Below are positions 41,718 through 53,280 of a DNA stretch of 64,000 nt, piece by piece; position 1 is the first letter of the stretch; every line of letters begins with the position of its first letter. The notes beneath the pieces were generated by a model. That model was not told where the DNA came from. It did no database searches and saw only the letters and a list, made by a program, of their open reading frames with translations. The translations under genes and the position numbers were made by a program. The stretch lies in assembly GCA_964035015.1 (NCBI GenBank), contig OZ036010.1, forward strand, positions 5,005,927 to 5,069,926, written 5' to 3'. The DNA is from Corallium rubrum. Its lineage: Eukaryota; Cnidaria; Anthozoa; Scleralcyonacea; Coralliidae.

Positions 41718-43560
41718 GTTTGATCTGTTGGGTCTGTTGGGTTTGTTAAAATTCGTTGGGTCTGTTGGGTCCGTTGGCTTTGTTAAATTCGTTGGCTCTG
41801 TTGCGTTTGTCGGCTTGTTTGATCTGTTGGGTCCGTTGGGTCTGTTGGGTTTCTTAAAATTCGTTGGGTCTGTTGCGTCCGTTGGGTCCGTTGGGTTTGT
41901 TAAATTCGTTGGCTCTGTTGCGTTTGTCGGCTTGTTTGATCTGTTGGGTCCGTTGGGTCTGTTGGGTTTCTTAAAATTCGTTGGGTCTGTTGCGTCCGTT
42001 GGGTCCGTTGGGTTTGTTAAATTCGTTGGCTCTGTTGCGTTTGTCGGCTTGTTTGATCTGTTGGGTCCGTTGGGTCTGTTGGGTTTCTTAAAATTCGTTG
42101 TCGGTTGGGTCTGTTGCGTCCGTTGGGTCTGTTGGGTTTCTTAAAATTCGTTGTATCTGTTGGGTCCGTTGGGTTTCTTAAAATTTGCTGTGTCTGTTGG
42201 GTCTGTTGCGTCCGTTGGGTTTGTTGGGTTTCTTAAAATTCGTTGGGTCTGTTGCGTCCGTTGGGTCCGTTGGGTTTGTTAAATTCGTTGGCTCTGTTGC
42301 GTTTGTCGGCTTGTTTGATCTGTTGGGTCCGTTGGGTCTGTTGGGTTTCTTAAAATTCGTTGTGTCTGTTGGGTCTGTTGCGTCCGTTGGGTTTGTTGGG
42401 TTTCTTAAAATTCGTTGGGTCTGTTGCGTCCGTTGGGTTTGTTGGGTTTCTTAAAATTCGTTGGGTCTGTTGGTCCGTTGCGTCCGTTGGGTCCGTTGGG
42501 TTTGTTAAATTCGTTGGCTCTGTTGCGTTTGTCGGCTTGTTTGATCTGTTGGGTCCGCTGGGTCTGTTGGGTCTGTTAAAATTCGTTGGGTCCGTTGGGT
42601 TTCTTAAAATTCGTTGGGTCTGTTGGGTCCGTTGGGTCTGTTGGGTTTCTTAAAATTCGTTGTGTCTGTTGGGTCTGTTGCGTCCGTTGGGTTTGTTGGG
42701 TTTCTTAAAATTCGTTGGGTCTGTTGGTCCGTTGCGTCCGTTGGGTTTGTTAAATTCGTTGGCTCTGTTGCGTTTGTCGGCTTGTTTGATCTGTTGGGTC
42801 CGTTGGGTCTGTTGGGTCTGTTAAAATTCGTTGGGTCCGTTGGGTTTCTTAAAATTCGTTGGGTCTGTTGGGTCCGTTGGGTCTGTTGGGTTTCTTAAAA
42901 TTCGTTGTGTCTGTTGGGTCTGTTGCGTCCGTTGGGTCTGTTGGGTTTGTTAAAATTCGTTGTGTCTGTTGGGTCCGTTCGGTCTGTTGGGTTTCTTAAA
43001 ATTCGTTGTGTCTGTTGGGTCTGTTGGGTCCGTTGGGTCTGTTGGGTTTCTTAAAATTCGTTGTGTCTGTTGGGTCTGTTGGGTCTGTTGCGTCTGTTGG
43101 GTCTGTTGGGTTTCTTAAAATTCGTTGTGTCTGTTGGGTCTGTTTCGTCCGTTGGGTCTGTTGGGTTTCTTAAAATTCGTTGTGTCTGTTGCGTCTGTTG
43201 GGTCCGTTGGGTCTGTTGGGTTTCTTAAAATTCGTTGTGTCTGTTGGGTCTGTTGGGTTTCTTAAAATTCGTTGTGTCTGTTGGGTCCGTTGGGTCTGTT
43301 GGGTCCGTTGGGTCTGTTGGGTTTCTTAAAATTCGTTGTGTCTATTGGGTCCGTTCGGTCTGTTGGGTTTCTTAAAATTCGTTGTGTCTGTTGGGTCTGT
43401 TGGGTTTCTTAAAATTCGTTGGCTCTGTTGGGTCCGTTGTGTCTGTTGGGTCCGTTGGGTCTGTTAAATTCGTTGGCTCTGTTGGGCCGTTTAATCTGTT
43501 GGGTCTGTTGAATTCATTGGGTGTGTTGAATTTGTTGGGTCCGTTGGTTTCGTTAAATGA
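41718..43560. repeat. 1.8-kb GTTGGGTCT/GTTGGGTCC minisatellite
   Basis: Nine-base units (GTTGGGTCT, GTTGGGTCC, GTTGCGTCC, GTTGGGTTT) with a periodic TTCTTAAAATTCGTTG punctuator. They form higher-order repeats of about 60-180 bp. Open frames are a by-product of the 9-bp period. Confidence 0.97.
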
Positions 43561-44036
43561 CTAAGTTCGTTAAATTCGTTGAATCTTTTGGGTTTGTTGA
43601 ATTCGTTGGGTCTATTGCGTTTGTTGGGTTTGTGGAGGCCGTGTTGTTGAAGGTTATAGAGCGGAGGTCAGTGCCTAGCCCTAGTGTGGTAGAAAACAAA
43701 GAAACAGCTTGGAGTAGCGCTGCTGGGTATTTCGTAGTTCTTTCATTTTGCCATTTGCCAAATACGGTCTCTTTTGAACAGATTAGAATGAAGAAAAATA
43801 ACAGCTGCGTTCTTTCAGTTTGGATGGTGTTTACCGATGCATGTGTCAAATCTGATCAGTTACCATGGTGATCCAAAACTTTTATACATTGCAAGCTCTA
43901 AAAATTCAGAGTTAACTCTCTTCTAAAAAAAACAAGCGGAGTTCAGATGTTTACTGAACTTTTGAAATCTCGTTGGGTCTGTTGGACCCAACGAGAAACC
44001 CAACAGAATTTGCTGTTCCTAAATCGCGCCCGGTAT
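43561..44036. other. Non-coding junction before gene 2
   Basis: The minisatellite fades out by about 43620. Positions 43968-44010 hold an inverted GTTGGGTCTGTTGG / CCCAACGAGAAACCC pair like the one at 35203. Confidence 0.5.
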
Positions 44037-44093
44037 AAAAATTTATCATAATTACACCCGGGCCGACTGCTAGAAGCCTCCGAGTCTCACCAG
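44037..44093. repeat. 57-bp direct repeat at the left edge of the duplicated segment
   Basis: AAATTTATCATAATTACACC followed by CGGGCCGACTGCTAGAAG recurs in the same orientation at 51900-51955. The duplicated gene segment (44100-51832) lies exactly between the two copies. Confidence 0.9.
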
Positions 44094-44099
44094 TATTTA

Positions 44100-44218
44100 A
44101 TACCAATATTTCACCAGGAGATACCGCATGTACCACAAGCGGTAACCTAACTTGTACCTACGTGATTCATGCTGTGTGTTCCCACTGGAACGAGCAGGAA
44201 AAAGAAAAGTCAGAAAAG
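44100..44218 (+). CDS. Gene 2 partial exon: end of macro 1 N-half
   Basis: Encodes TNISPGDTACTTSGNL ... VIHAVCSHW and keeps the donor GAAAAG/GTAGAG. The first 109 bp of the gene 1 exon are missing. Confidence 0.75.
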
Positions 44219-47200
44219 GTAGAGAAATTGAGTTGTAAGTAAATATGTAAAGTGACTATATTTATAATATTGATGGTTACTGATAACCCAATGGCCTTCA
44301 ACCCTTGATGAAACTAGTTCATAGACTCAACTGAAGAAACAAAGATGTTAATTTTACCAGAACATCTTCTAGACACAGGGGAGAACTAACAACTCTACAC
44401 TCACATGAAACTAAGTTGGTCACCCATCCAAGTATTAATCCTATTCGACCGGGGTTAACTTCAGTGGTGAGAGGCAGTGAGTTAACAGTTTGTGCGACCC
44501 ATGCCTCCCATACAGTAGTAATTTCATAGCAGGGATTATTTTAAGGAATTTTTATCACCGCACAAAGAGCTGAAAAAGGCATAAAATCTAACTTCAGTAG
44601 CACGTTAAACAGCGATGGAGCACTGAGTAGCTCGGTAGCTCGTCAGTAATCAACTAGTCAATATACGGCCATAGTATACATAAGCGGCCCTCCTTTTCCC
44701 AATTTTTAATGATTTAATCCCTTTCGCACAGCATACATTCGCATTTTCAAAATAACAATGGTAAAACAGTAGCACACGCCCGACACTGACGCATCGACCT
44801 GAGAGAAGCCTCAAGCATGTCATGTGGGGTTGACTGGTTGGCACCGTTGGGTAGTCTGGCTAAATAGTAAGAACACCAGCGTTTTGTTTATTAGGCCGGT
44901 ATAGGGCCTGCTATAGTAGCTATACTCATTCATGTATCTTGAAAGTTGAAATTAAGGGCATAAGGGTGTTAGTTTAAGGTACGCTTAACGTTATCAGAAG
45001 ATAGTGGACCTATCGTCTTATTTGTGTATTTGCTAATTTAAATATCGTAATAACATGATCGCCTCGGATTCTTTGTTCTCCGAGGGAATGTAAACCTCGT
45101 ATTTCCCTCATCACTCATGCAAGAGGGAAATTTATCCTTTGTCTTCTAATTTTCCCGTGCATGTTGATGAGGGAAAATTAGAAGACAAAGAAATCTTCTA
45201 ATTTTCCCGTGCATGTTGATGAGAGAAAATTAGAAGACAACGAAATCCTTTGACTTCTTCTAAATTTCCCGCTTGCATATATACTTTCCCTCATCAACAT
45301 GCAAAGGAAAATTAGATGCAACTTCTCTGATCAAACGTGTAAATTTCCTGTCGGTAAGATTCTCGAAGTTTTCCTCGGCGATCATATTACAAACTAATAA
45401 CATGACTTGGCCCGAGGACTTTTTCAAGAAATTTAATCGCTAATTTCCCTCAAGTCATGTTATTACTTATAAATATTAAATATATAAATATATGTTGGAA
45501 TGTAGTATGTTGGAATGTAGTATGTACTGTGCCTTTGAACATAGTTTCTGATGCAATCCTTTCACGAATAACGCATATTCTTAAATATTAAAGAAAAATT
45601 TATCACTGCACAAAATTGCGCTTATCACTGCACAAGTCTCATTTATCACTGCACAAATGGGTTATCACTGTACGTTAAAATAATCCCTGTTTCATAGCAA
45701 AATTAACACACAACTTGAAAGAAATAGTTGGAAAACGCTCTAATACTGTCTCACTGCATGGTCTTTCAGCATTATCTTTCTTAAAATAACTCTACTGAAT
45801 TTTATAGTTCCTCCGTGGTCTCGTGAAGAAAATCCTTGATAAATGCATCGAGCTTGGTGTTTCATCACTAGCAATGCCAGCAATCGGAACAGGACAACAC
45901 CGCTTCTCAGAAAATTTGGTATTTAAGATATTCAGAGAAGAGATAACCAAAATGAGCGCTTCCAATCCTTCGCCAGTTTGTTTAAAAGAAATTCGAGTGA
46001 TTATCTTTAAAACAAGCCCATCTCCTTCAGTTTCTGGGTCTCATTCGGGTCCTCCGCCTTATTCGCCTCCTCCGCCTCCTGGAAGACATTCGGTGTCTCC
46101 GCCTTATTCGCCTCCTCCGCCTCCTGGAAGACATTCGGTGTCTCCGCCTCATTCGCCTCCTCGGAGATTTTCTTACTCGCATCAGCACTGGTCTAATCCA
46201 TTAATCTCCTTGAATAATATATCGTCCTCTCCCCGAGATTCTCCAGCAGACTCTCCTCCAGATTCTCCTGCAAATCCTCCCCCTGATTCTGCTCCAGATT
46301 CTTCCCCGCCTTCTCTGTCGTTTAGGTTTGATTCAAGAATTCAGTCTCCCCGTTTTTCACTGACTCATGCAAGATCACCACTCTACCGATCTTTGCGAGG
46401 TGATTTATCGCTGCCTTGTCCATATTCTAACCTTACTTATTCTCCCTTACTTTATAAGTCTCAATTTGAGTCGAGTATCCCACCACTTCTTCCACTAAAG
46501 CGACGAGTTATTAACCAAGCAACCAAATCCAGTGCTTCAGATCTTCCAGCACTCAGCTTTGGGTCTGTACGGGTCTTCGTTCACGAAGGTGACATAACAC
46601 AACACCAGGCAGACGCCATCATTAACGTCTTACCAAATAACGTATCACTTTCAAACGGTGGAGGAGTATGCAAAAGCATCCTAAAAGGTGGTCAGAGTAT
46701 CCAACAAGAGCTAAACGATCTTCGACCTAACGTTTCGCCTGGTTCTGTATTTCTCACAAATGCCGGTTCATTGCAAAATGTCAAAAAGATTATACACTTT
46801 GTACCAACATCAACTGACGTCCAGGGACTCGAAACGGCAATAGAAAAGTGCTTCAACTTGGCAAAACTGCAGTCTCTGGATCATGTTTCAATCCCAGCAA
46901 TTGGAACGGCTTCATTTAACATCAGCTCAGAGGACTCAGCAGCTCTCATTTTAAAAGCGGCCAAGAATTTCTCAAACACCAATCAACCGCTAGATATAAG
47001 CATTGTCGTTTTTCAGAAAACAATGGTGACCGTTTTTGAGACAGTTGTGAACGAGAAAGCTCAAGATGAAGCAGCTGCAAAATCCCAATCAACAAATTCA
47101 CCAAGTTCTACCACAACACAAGCTCAAAACACAAGTGGTCAACTGAAATTAGGAACAAATGACGAGGCAGTGATTCATTTTGTTGGCACTTGCCAACAAG

Positions 47201-47987
47201 ATATTAATGCAGCTCATGAAGAGGTGAAAATGTTTATCAAAAAAAGCATGGCAAGGAAGGTGATTGACAACGAGAAAATCTATGAAGTCATTATACAGCA
47301 TCTCACTAAAGTTAAAAAGTTGTTCGAAAAACAAGATGTCCTTGTCATATGTTCACCGTCAAAAGAAGCGTCCATCGTAGGAATGATGGGAGATGTTTCC
47401 GACTGCAAGGATGAATTGACACGCTTGCTCGCAAATTATGAAGAGAAAGAACGAGAGGAGAATCAGTTGGATCACATTTCACAATATGTACAGTGGTCCT
47501 TTTACGATGGAGCTCAGGCAGTGATGTACGACAAACAGTCGAATGGAAAGATTGAAACAGCATTCCAGGATGATAAAAGCAAACTTTTTCACTTCACAAG
47601 GAATGGAATCCAGTTCGAAATTGATTTCACTGCCAAAACTGAAAAGAACCAGCAAAATGGACAAGTGGTGAACATAACAAGAACAGTTCATGGAAGTTCA
47701 GGTATGGTTTGCATTTATTTTAATGCAAACTCAATAAAATCTCTATAATCTCAGAATTTAGATGCATAACCATCGTTATAGTGTTCGTCCTGTTAACAAC
47801 ACTAAGCTACAACCTTGCACGGGCAATCTTCAGTAACACCATAAGAAAGGCATTAATAATTCATGAGGAAAACACAAAGGAAATCAGTACCATGTCCGTG
47901 GTTTTATATCTGATAAAACTTATTAAATCTGATAAAACACTGCTGCTCATGTTTTAAATATTACATATTATAATATAATATTTATTG

Positions 47988-48022
<35 letters not shown>

Positions 48023-50273
48023 GGAAAATTCATAGTGTAGAATATATACATTTTAAGACCAAACCGGGACCAGTTGCGAAAAATGTAACTACACAGGGCT
48101 TCCGGCAGGAATTGAACCCACGACCTTGCGATTCTAGTGCAATGCTCTGACCACTGAGCCACGGAGGGCGTTGCCGAGAGCTTGATCGCGAGTTCTGTAT
48201 ATATAATAAGGCGGTAATGCCAGGAGAGAATTGGGTATATTATAAGTAATATTGGGCATTTCACTCGATTACATAGCGTGTTCTAAGGATTTTGGGTGAA
48301 GGAAAATTCGAGTGTAGAATATATACATTTTAAGACCAAACCGGGACCAGTTGCGAAAAATGCAACTACACAGGCCTTTTTATATATATATATATATTTC
48401 GCCTAGACGTATCTTTGCCAGCTGAGTGGGATCCACAGCCACCGAGCCAAGTCGTTCATATTGTTTCACTGTCACAATCGTCGTCAGGGTATCAACAAGT
48501 GTTGAATCATTTCACTTCAACAGGAGGAACAAGCCAGCAGATAATAAAGATTGAGAGAGTTCAGAATCCTGGTTTGTATAAAGCTTATCTTGCGAAGAAA
48601 CAGTCGATGAACGGAGAAGAGAATGAAATGCAGTTGTTTCACGGCACGAAGGCAAACAAGACTCATTTGATTAATGTGAATAACTTTAGCCGAAGTTTTG
48701 CTGGAATTCATGGTAAGAATATATTGCATGTTGAACAATTATTAACAACTTAGAAATTTACTCTTCAAAGGGAGAACCCTCAGACATCTTAGGCAGTTGT
48801 GGCCTAATATCAGTAAAATGTAAGAAAAAGTGCTGAGGTGAGAGAAATTGGTGACTGACTTTCTAAAGTGAAACCAAATGGAATGATTAATGAATCATTG
48901 ACCTGGTTGATGTGTTACGGAAAGATGATGGTAACTGGGTGAAGAAAAGCATGTTGTATGAGGTGGAAGGTGTGAGAGGAAGAAGGCTAAGGATGATATA
49001 GAGTCATGTGATGGAAAAGTACATGAGAGAAGGCAAGGCAACTTAATTTGTTTATTGATCCTATATGGCCCTCACCCCTTGATATAACTATAGTTAGTAG
49101 AATTAACTGTGGAAACTATGGTGTTGATTCTGCGGAGGGAGAAAGAGAACGGGAAAGCGAACGGGGAAAGGGAAACGGAAAGTGAAAGGGAAAGCAAAAG
49201 GAAAAACGAAAGGGAAAGCGAAAGGAAAAGGAAAATGAAAAGTGAAAGCGAAAGCAAAATGGAGGGAGAAGTAGGAGAAGGAGAAGGAAAGGAAAAATGA
49301 AGCGAAAGAGAAAGGGAAAGAGAAAAAGAGCAGGGAGAAAGGAAACGGGAAAAGGAAAGGGGAGGAGGAGGAGGAGAAAGGGAAAAGGAAGAGAAAGAGA
49401 AAGAGAAAGAGAAAGAGAAAGAGAAAGAGAAAGAGAAAGAGAAAGAGAAAGAGAAAGAGAAAGAGAAAGAGAAAGAGAAAGAGAAAGAGAAAGAGAAAGA
49501 GAAAGAGAAAGAGAAAGAGAAAGAGAAAGAGAAAGAGAAAGAGAAAGAGAAAGAGAAAGAGAAAGGGAAAGCGAAAAGGGAAAGCGAAAAGGGAAAGGGA
49601 AAGGGAAATAGAAAGAGAAAGAGAAAGAGAAAATTGCGGTGTCGGGCCACTAGTTAGCCCCCGCATGGGGGAAATTAATAGCCGTAAAAACAAATATTGT
49701 GAAAACAAATATTGTTTGTAGTACTATAAATTCTCAGTTGTACCTTACAAAATTATCTTCTCCCAACAAATATTAATGCTGGGCTCCAAGGCTCCAAGGC
49801 CTGAAATTTCCCTAAAACGTATCCACAGTAATTGCGTTTAAAATTGCCGTAGAACGGAGAAGCTCTCCACAATAATTTTGACAGTCACCACAACATTTTC
49901 TTCAGTTACAGTTCCTGCGAGTGCCTGCTGAAAATTTTAAATTGCTATTTTTTAAATATAATATCAAATTTTTATTACACATTTAGGTGTTAAGTATGAA
50001 AATGGCGTGTATTTTGCCCGAGACGCCTCCTATTCCTTGCCTTATGCCAAACGTGGCAATTTAAACTACTGTCAAATGTATGTGGCCAAAGTTCTAGTTG
50101 GGAAATATACTACTGGTGGAGAGGGAATGAAGGCACCACCATCAAGGAATGATCCAGCCAATCCAGGAGTATTGTATGACTCTGTAGTGGATACCATTCG
50201 TAATCCGTCCATCTTTGTCATATTTACTGATCATCAATGCTATCCTGAATACCTTATTACATTTCTTCAATAA
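44100..50273 (+). CDS. PARP14-like mono-ADP-ribosyltransferase, gene 2 (5'-truncated tandem duplicate)
   Basis: The exons are 44100-44218 (partial), 45808-47701, 48407-48712 and 49987-50273. They are homologous to gene 1 exons 3-6, with the same splice sites and phases. The similarity to gene 1 starts abruptly at 44100, inside the macro 1 N-terminal half, so the KH-like exons and the start of macro 1 are missing. What remains is intact: the macro 1 C-half, proline-rich linker, macro 2, KH-like, WWE and ART domains. The ART triad is His-Tyr-Ile. One striking change is KYENGVYFA, with Glu for the Gly found in gene 1's KYGNGVYFA, close to the NAD site. Without an upstream promoter it could be a pseudogene, or it could be expressed from an internal or fused start. 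The frame has been kept, which suggests youth or function. Confidence 0.8.
44370..44516 (-). repeat. 5S-rRNA-like SINE copy in the gene 2 intron
   Basis: Orthologous to 27120-27288 by position, with the same orientation and body. Confidence 0.6.
44530..45689. mobile_element. Non-autonomous hAT-like element with exact 8-bp TSD
   Basis: TIR CAGGGATTATTTTAA and its exact complement. TTTCATAG flanks it at 44522-44529 and 45690-45697. Gene 1 has a single uninterrupted TTTCATAG at 27308-27315, the empty site. The right subterminal region has four copies of TTATCACTGCACAA-like motif, typical of hAT transposase-binding repeats. The interior has no transposase and carries a nested fold-back. Confidence 0.92.
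45052..45477. mobile_element. Nested fold-back within the hAT-like element
   Basis: TAATAACATGATCGCCTCGG near 45049 and the inverse-type CAAGTCATGTTATTA near 45455. Between them are direct repeats of TCTAATTTTCCCGTGCATG at 45155 and 45197 and several GAGGGAAATT motifs. Confidence 0.6.
45808..47701 (+). CDS. Gene 2 exon: macro 1 end, linker, macro 2, KH-like, WWE
   Basis: 1894 bp with an uninterrupted frame. The linker has tandem PPPPPGRHSVSPP units. Macro 2 has HEGDITQHQADAIIN, NGGGVCKSI and VSIPAIGTASFN. The canonical N-A-A-N after IN is replaced (INVLPNN), so ADP-ribose binding may differ. WWE: YVQWSFYDGAQAVMYDK ... EIDFTAKTEKN. The donor is TTCAG/GTATGG. Confidence 0.93.
47702..48017. other. 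Intron of gene 2, shared part, ending in (TA)n
   Basis: Nearly identical to 29307-29575 plus 30840 onward. It lacks the 1.26-kb insertion present in gene 1. Confidence 0.8.
48018..48376 (-). repeat. tRNA-derived SINE pair in the gene 2 intron
   Basis: An 80-bp sequence (AGAATATATACATTTTAAGA core) is present at 48018-48098 and 48296-48376. Between them, on the minus strand, lies a tRNA-like head with A-box TGGCTCAGTGGTC and B-box GGTTCAATTCC (about 48100-48172). The acceptor stem does not pair well and a long AT-rich tail follows, so this is a SINE, not a working tRNA. Gene 1 lacks it. Confidence 0.7.
48407..48712 (+). CDS. Gene 2 exon: ART domain, N-terminal half
   Basis: Same 306-bp length and splice sites as gene 1 exon 5. 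LFHGT and IERVQNPGLYKAY are conserved. Confidence 0.93.
48713..49986. other. Gene 2 last intron with a polypurine tract
   Basis: The A/G tract at about 49138-49632 includes uniform GAAAGA units (about 49390-49560). It is some 220 bp shorter than in gene 1. Confidence 0.95.
49987..50273 (+). CDS. Gene 2 exon: ART domain, C-terminal half
   Basis: KYENGVYFARDASYS, VAKVLVGKYTTGGEGM, PSIFVIFTDHQCYPEYLITF and stop. The Gly-to-Glu change before NGVYFA is the main oddity. Confidence 0.93.
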
Positions 50274-51832
50274 TGCACAGTGCTTGTTATACTCTGCCAA
50301 AGTCCTTCCCAATTTTTCTCTTATCACTTAATCACTCACGATTTTCTTGCTCAAATTAGTACTATTAACCCTTTGAGGCCTGGATCTCTGCCTGCGCTGA
50401 ATAAGATCGTGTGGTGTTAACCAGATAAAATACTAAAGACTCGTCTTCAGGCTTCAAAGGGCTAATACTACTTGGCAAACAAAGTGATTGTGAAAACATC
50501 CAAGCTTTAATATAATGTTTAAATTTCGGTTGTTCACTTCTAGGTCCCATGTAAGATTCTCAATAAAAGGCGCTCGATTTTCCAAGCTTGCTGACCGGTG
50601 TGATCGCGATCAAGCACTTTTCCATGCAGGGAGGCCTGACCACTCAAGTAGTGATTTGAGCAGCTCTGTTCCAAGATGCACTGACTAGCTGCATGTATTA
50701 GCTGAAATTACTTTAAACCTAGAGCTCAATTCTAGACGTGTGGCTAAATGGAGGAATTGCTCCGACCTGTGATCAATGGAACGATAAAAATAGTAAAGCG
50801 GCGTAGAGTTGCATTAATACTCCAACACTCTTATTAGATATTTATCAAAATGCTACCGACAAATACACAGTATTAAAACTATATCAGTGGTTTTATTCGT
50901 AATATTAAAGAAAGATTGGTTTTCTGTTGATGTATTAATTGCTACGATCACCATAAAAATATTGGAAACTTATTTAACAAAGCATGAACTAGAGATTTAT
51001 AATGCATGAGACTCACTGGTCCGTCTTGACTTTCGACGTGTGTTAAATTCAAAGACTTCCAATCCACTATAATGATAGTGAATTATTTAACTGCAATTAT
51101 TTAAGTTTTTTAAAATTAAAAATTTAATAATACGTGTAGAACCCAGCTGGCTTCGTCTTCAAATATAGAATCGGATAGACAAAACTTTCGTATATTTGAA
51201 GCGTATAAACTAATAAGGTCTAATAAACGGGAATAGTAACTCCACATAGTGACTCTACACCACTGTTACTACTTTTATCGTCCAATCACAAGTCGGAGCA
51301 ATTCGTCCATTTAGCCACACATAATTCTAGCCAATCAGGACCAGAGTCTAAGAAGTTAACTACGATTTAACTACGTGACAGGGTAGTTAAACTGCCACTA
51401 AACGTTTTATACAACTGGCCCTAATTGTTGTACAGTGAAATAGACATAGATCTGCAGATTAAATATATATACTGTATATATTGCAAAATTATGTGCAAAA
51501 CTTTATGACTCTATCAACTCTATCAGAGTCTGTTTTATTACTTAATTAAAGTTCCACTAGCACAAAAAATAATTTAAAATAATTTTCTTTTGTTACGGAA
51601 ATATGTAACATTTTGTGGAAGGCTGTGGCTATATTTATGGCACTATTATTCTTATTCCCAAACTACGATTAACCCTACAAAAGTGCTATAGCCCAGGGGC
51701 ACAACTAGAAAATTTCGAGGGCAAGGATAGAACGCAAAAAAAAGGGCAAAGTCGTTCAGTATTCTAAACAATTTGGGACTAGAAGCCAGTGGCGTGGGCG
51801 GCAGAGATTGTAGTCTCTGAAACGGCATTTCC
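50274..51832. other. 3' flank of gene 2, copy of the gene 1 flank
   Basis: Non-coding with small indels against 33533-35174. It carries the third copy of the dispersed repeat at 51543-51695. Confidence 0.85.
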
Positions 51833-51899
51833 TGCATTTTGAGGACGCTTTTCTCGTATTTTTTGTTGCGGAAATTTTTATTTTGGTCTTGCATTATTT

Positions 51900-51955
51900 A
51901 AAATTTATCATAATTACACCCGGGCCGACTGCTAGAAGCCTCTGAGTCTCGTCAG
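51900..51955. repeat. Direct repeat at the right edge of the duplicated segment
   Basis: Matches 44037-44093 with about four differences. Confidence 0.9.
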
Positions 51956-52934
51956 ATTTGCGGAGAATTGTCCTGCGTACTACAACAGACGATTACTTAT
52001 CTGTTTATCTAATGTCTAACCTAGTATTAGAGGTCTCACAAAAAGGACAGGGGTTAAAAAAGACAGGGGTTAAAAAGGGCAGGGGTTGCAACCCCCCCCC
52101 CCCCCCCCCCTAGTTGTGTGCCTGTAGCCACTAGCCTAGCTTATCCTGTCACTCAGTATGGTTATACAGTATATTTACAGCACTTTTGCCATAAATATAG
52201 TCACTTTGGTTTTTGAAACAAACTAAGGATATACTATGTTTTTTGCTATTAATTCAACTAAATTTGCTCTTAAATTTTTTAAACTAGGAGCAAATTAAGT
52301 TAGTCAAGTTAATGTCATGATGGTGTTTTTAATATTTAATTTTAGCTAACCCAACCAGTTTGCTGCCTAGCAAGCTTATATACGGCTAGATTATAGAATA
52401 CTGCACCACTTTCATGATTTTCGTGTTATGTATCAGTAAAATCCCAGTGTGCCCATCCCCCCTTCCAGACCAACCCCCAGGCATTTGACAGTTTTTCAAA
52501 AAATAGTGCTAACTCCCTGCTGTGGGGATGAAAAGTAGGTAAAACTGCCCCATGGTGGGGCCAAAAATCTGTGGCAAATTCCCCACCTTGGGGAAAGTTG
52601 TACACTACTTTTATCTGTTGCTGAACGTATGATTCACAAGAGAAAAATCAATATTTTATTCTGAGTACTTATTTCAAACACAATCTACTACTGTACATGT
52701 AATGTAATTAAACTCTCCAGGCATTTTTCAGCCAAGATGCAACAAACTCCATATCTTTCACTTTAAACTCTTAAAAGGGGGGTTTGACTGATACATTAAT
52801 GATCAGGTTCCAAGATTTGGAAAAGTTCATCATATGCAATATATTGCCTCGTTCTTTTATAAAATTACAGCCTGATGGAGTTGAACATGACAGACAAAAA
52901 TTATATTAAACCTTCACCTATACACAACAGCTGG
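51956..52934. other. Non-coding, with poly-C run and a relative of the 5.3-kb insertion
   Basis: Poly-C at about 52091-52111, preceded by three GACAGGGGTTAAAAA-type repeats. Positions 52445-52620 carry CAGGCATTTGACAG and GTGGGG motifs like those of the insertion at 5290-6016. Confidence 0.55.
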
Positions 52935-53280
52935 CTTGGCTAGGGGAGCATGGGTGGTGTGTGCTGTTAGTGCACTGCCTCTCACCAAAAAGTTAAGCCT
53001 GGTTTGGTGGGAATATATAACGCCATTGTCGAGCTTGAAACTCATGTGAGTAGAGTTCTAGTTGATCTCTCCTGTGCTTCGAGGGTTTTTCACTGGGTTT
53101 TCCCTCTGTAAAATCTGGCACACCTAGGTCTTAGCTGTGATCCATGGTCTGAACACAACTGTGTCGTACAGTAGCTGCTTGGAGCACCTTTGATATGCCT
53201 CAACATGGCCATGTTGATCTGCGTCCTTCACAAAGGATGATTAGCCCCCAGTCCTTTATCCTTTATTTATTTGTGTGTTG
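52935..53280 (+). repeat. 5S-rRNA-like SINE, longest copy
   Basis: The head has AAAAAGTTAAGCC (5S box-A-like). The body has CATGTGAGTAGAGTT and CTTCGAGGGTTTTTC, shared with the other copies. The tail is T-rich with a TTTATTTATTT end. Confidence 0.65.

Noticed and set aside
40866..42898. Repetitive frames up to 384 codons
   Set aside because: The 42-bp and 9-bp minisatellites are multiples of three, so frames stay open; no start, splice or composition evidence.
48094..48175. Functional tRNA gene on the minus strand
   Set aside because: The A- and B-boxes are good but the acceptor stem fails to close and the flanks are SINE-like.
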